A DNA stretch of 8,071 nucleotides, taken from assembly GCA_913054205.1 (NCBI GenBank), contig CAJXJM010000099.1, positions 1-8,071 on the forward strand, in the 5' to 3' direction. This DNA is from an uncultured Rhodospirillaceae bacterium. GTDB taxonomy: Bacteria; Pseudomonadota; Alphaproteobacteria; Rhodospirillales; UBA2165. A program made the translations under genes and the position numbers. A model generated the notes under the pieces. The model was not told where the DNA came from. It ran no database searches and saw only the letters and a program-made list of their open reading frames with translations. Shown piece by piece: positions 6,414 through 8,071 of the stretch; within the stretch, counting starts at the first letter, position 1, and the number at the start of each line of letters is the position of its first letter.

Positions 6414-6419
6414 GGACCG
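6391..6419. repeat. Alternating GACCG / CGGTC / GACCG inverted repeats
   Basis: GACCG at 6391-6395, CGGTC at 6400-6404 and GACCG at 6415-6419 allow the middle copy to pair with either flank, giving two mutually exclusive stems. This could be a protein-binding palindrome or a small alternative RNA structure. Stems are only 5 bp. Confidence 0.4.
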
Positions 6420-6478
6420 ATAACAAAAGGTTGAAATCGATTGTTGACGCCAAACCGAGGGATGCTCATTCTAGGGCG

Positions 6479-7480
6479 ATGTTTTTATTCGGTATTTCAG
6501 ATCATGCTGGCGGATTTGACCCCTTAATTTTGTTGTTAATGGCAATGGTCATTGAAACTTATGCGGGGCAGTTGAGGTTCCTTACCCGGCTAACGGGGCA
6601 TCCCCTTGCTTTGATCGAGAATATGGTGAGTTGGTTCGACCGCAAGCTTAACCGGGAAACCCGCAGCCAAATGGACCGAGCTGTGCGAGGAAGCATTGCC
6701 GCAATCGTTGTCATTGCTGTCTCAGGCAGTGTTGGGTGGGGGTTTGCCTGGCTCAGTCAAACTCTACCCTTTGCCTGGATTTTTGAAACCATTTTGTTGG
6801 TCATGCTGATCAGTCAGCGTGGCACCTACACAGCAGTTCGGAAAGTTGGCTTGGCGCTTCGCGACCAAGGATTGGAGGTTGCGCGGCAAGCTATCACGCC
6901 ACTGATAAAGGAGGCGTCCGCAAAGATGGATGACCACGGAGTCGCGCGAGCGGCGATCGAAACAAGCTGTATGTTGCTGACGACGCGCGCGGTGGCACCG
7001 GTATTTTGGTATGTGCTGTTTGGCTTTCCCGGGTTGTTAATCTATCAGGCCGTGGCCGTCATGAACGAGGAGCTGGGTCATAAAACGGATAAACACCGCG
7101 CCTTTGGATTTACTGCAGCCCGCCTCTACGACATCTTATTGATCATACCAGCTCAATTGAGTGGCCTTTTTGTTGTGCTGGCGAGCCTGTTTGTACCAAC
7201 AGCCAATCCGGCAGGCGCGCTCAAAACCATGTTGCGGGATGCCAGAAAGTTTCGCAGCTACAATTTGGGCGTCGCGCTGGGGGCAGTCGCAGGTGCGTTT
7301 AATTTGGCGCTCGGGGGTCCTCGTAAATTTACCCAGGAAACCAAAAATGATCCTTGGATCGGAGACGGCACCGCGCAAGCCACCCCTCAGGATATCCGCC
7401 GCAGTTTGTATCTATTTGCTGTTGCCTGTCTTCTGAATGGTGTCTGGGTCGCCGCCTTCACAATCGTCAGGTATGTGTAA
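6479..7480 (+). CDS. CobD/CbiB-family membrane protein with degenerate active-site motif
   Basis: True CobD/CbiB enzymes are membrane proteins that join aminopropanol (phosphate) to cobyric acid in cobalamin synthesis. This 333-residue protein aligns along the family: FDPLILLLMAMVIE, GHPLALIENMVSWFDRKLN, ARAAIET, APVFWYVLFGFPGLLIYQA, FGFTAARLYDILLIIPAQL, ARKFRSYNLGVALGAVAGA and LALGGPRKF. I count five or six hydrophobic segments. The most conserved polar block (ExxAENxxDGxxAP) is Glu161 then TSCMLLTTRAVAP, so the ENxxDG residues are gone (Leu166, Thr169 and Arg170 stand at N, D and G). ARLDD is ARLYD and PAR is PAQ. I infer a non-canonical paralogue, perhaps closer in role to AmpE-like relatives. 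ATG 6479 is preferred; TTG 6431 would add 16 poorly family-like residues. The gene is divergent from SCO1, and tfoX-like follows 3 bases after the stop. No cobalamin gene or riboswitch is nearby. Confidence 0.85.
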   Translation: MFLFGISDHAGGFDPLILLLMAMVIETYAGQLRFLTRLTGHPLALIENMVSWFDRKLNRETRSQMDRAVRGSIAAIVVIAVSGSVGWGFAWLSQTLPFAWIFETILLVMLISQRGTYTAVRKVGLALRDQGLEVARQAITPLIKEASAKMDDHGVARAAIETSCMLLTTRAVAPVFWYVLFGFPGLLIYQAVAVMNEELGHKTDKHRAFGFTAARLYDILLIIPAQLSGLFVVLASLFVPTANPAGALKTMLRDARKFRSYNLGVALGAVAGAFNLALGGPRKFTQETKNDPWIGDGTAQATPQDIRRSLYLFAVACLLNGVWVAAFTIVRYV

Positions 7481-7483
7481 GTC

Positions 7484-7846
7484 ATGGCCGCTAGCCCTGG
7501 ATATAAAGAATACATTCTGGATTTGTTAACCGCTGTGGACGGCGTATCAGCACGCGCGATGTTCGGCGGAGTAGGCCTCTATGTTGATGGCACGATGTTC
7601 GGCCTGATCACACGGTCTGATCGATTTTATCTCCGCGTCGACGAGATTAATCAGCCCGATTTTGAAGCCATGGAGGCGGAGCAATTTATCCCTCATGAAG
7701 ATAAACCTGAACAAAATCAAATGAAGATGCCGTATTTTGAAGTCCCGGCAGATGTTTTGGAAGATGAAGAAGAACTACCCCGCTGGGCGCAAAAAGCCTG
7801 GGAAGCCGCCAGGCGTAACAAAAAACCGAAAAAGAAAAAATCATAA
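7484..7846 (+). CDS. TfoX/Sxy N-terminal-domain protein
   Basis: This 120-residue protein consists of the TfoX N-terminal domain alone. Visible blocks are ARAMFGGVGLYVDGTMFGLI (23-42), the strand DRFYLRVD (46-53) and MPYFEVPADVLED (82-94), ending in a helix (WAQKAWEAARR). The last residues are a Lys-rich tail (NKKPKKKKS), which could touch nucleic acid or membrane. Full-length TfoX/Sxy proteins activate competence genes with CRP and carry a second, C-terminal domain. That domain is absent here, so a competence role should not be assumed. ATG 7484 lies three bases after the CobD-like stop with only a distant AGG, which suggests coupled translation. The stop TAA shares a base with the next gene's ATG. 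Confidence 0.93.
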   Translation: MAASPGYKEYILDLLTAVDGVSARAMFGGVGLYVDGTMFGLITRSDRFYLRVDEINQPDFEAMEAEQFIPHEDKPEQNQMKMPYFEVPADVLEDEEELPRWAQKAWEAARRNKKPKKKKS

Positions 7847-8071
7847 TGGTCGATCAAAGCGCCGCCAGCGCCATTCGCAAACGCTCTGTCTTGATATCCG
7901 GGCATCGCACCAGCATATCACTGGAAGAAGCCTTTTGGACCAAACTGAAGGAGCTCTGTGATGAGCGCGAAAAATCGATTAATCAGCTCGTTACAGAGAT
8001 CGACAATGACCGGCTCGACACACCCAGCGGCAATCTATCAAGCGCCATCCGTGTCTATATTCTGGAGCAGC
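7846..8071 (+). CDS. Ribbon-helix-helix domain protein (RHH_4 type), 3' end cut by window
   Basis: I translated this by hand from ATG 7846-7848, which overlaps the tfoX-like stop as TAATG. It stays open for 75 codons to the window end. The sequence has the family pattern: KRSVLISGHRTSISLEEAFW (12-31), a helix KLKELCDEREKSINQLVTEID, and NLSSAIRVYILEQ near the edge. RHH_4 proteins are small alphaproteobacterial proteins of arc/metJ-like fold, probably DNA-binding dimers using the N-terminal strand. Some databases mislabel them as arylsulfate sulfotransferase; nothing here supports that. The ribosome site is poor (A-rich, within the Lys-rich tail codons of the preceding gene), so coupling is likely. 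Only the last residues should be missing. The target is unknown, but it could regulate its own operon. Confidence 0.9.
   Translation, partial: MVDQSAASAIRKRSVLISGHRTSISLEEAFWTKLKELCDEREKSINQLVTEIDNDRLDTPSGNLSSAIRVYILEQ

Noticed and set aside
6431..6478. TTG start giving a 16-residue longer CobD-like protein
   Set aside because: The AGG abuts the TTG with no spacing, and the added residues are not family-like. ATG 6479 is closer to the usual start of the family, though its own ribosome site is also poor.
6355..6478. Cobalamin riboswitch ahead of the CobD-like gene
   Set aside because: The conserved B12-box type sequence is not seen, and the region is too short for a full element.
1..8071. 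Search for mobile elements, CRISPR arrays, tRNA/rRNA genes and toxin-antitoxin pairs
   Set aside because: No spaced repeat array, transposase or integrase motif, terminal inverted repeats or RNA gene was recognised. The RHH gene at the right edge follows a TfoX-domain gene rather than a toxin, and its family is not an antitoxin type I recognise.

Overview
This is a gene-dense chromosomal window, most likely from an alphaproteobacterium. That assignment rests on three families I associate mainly with that class: an MmcB-type repair nuclease, a small ribbon-helix-helix protein of the RHH_4 type, and a single-domain response regulator with a GPDRR...ERR tail. Base composition is balanced by eye. 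I would lean towards a Rhodospirillales-like organism, but that is inference. I see no rRNA, tRNA, CRISPR array, transposase, integrase or phage gene, and no gene-free stretch over 300 bases.

Left block, minus strand (3059 down to 1): a YjbQ-family protein is followed, two bases after its stop, by a GTG-started TPR/O-GlcNAc-transferase-like protein. After a 126-base gap with a weak hairpin and a -10-like TATAAT comes a receiver-domain protein that runs off the window edge. Its phospho-acceptor Asp is Glu, so it may act without ordinary phosphorylation.

Middle: mmcB (plus strand, about 3162-3638) is divergent from yjbQ. It runs tail to tail into an AraC-HTH/methylguanine-DNA methyltransferase fusion (minus strand), with the coding ends overlapping by 14 bases. 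The methyltransferase is the last gene of a probable minus-strand operon read in the order SCO1/SenC copper chaperone, YcgN-family cysteine-cluster protein, YgjP/SprT-type zinc metalloprotease, Ada-like protein. The first three are tightly spaced; the fourth sits 66 bases further on.

Right block, plus strand (about 6479 to 8071): a CobD/CbiB-family membrane protein that has lost the family's most conserved polar motif, a TfoX N-terminal-domain protein and the start of a ribbon-helix-helix protein. They are separated by 3 bases and by a TAATG stop/start overlap. The 124-base divergent region between the SCO1 operon and this block holds short inverted and direct repeats that may be operators.

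Most of this is ordinary housekeeping and accessory content, and I do not see a clear new defence or mobile system. The items most worth a second look are the CobD-like protein with its missing motif and non-cobalamin neighbours, the phosphomimetic receiver, and the coupled YjbQ/O-GlcNAc-transferase-like pair.
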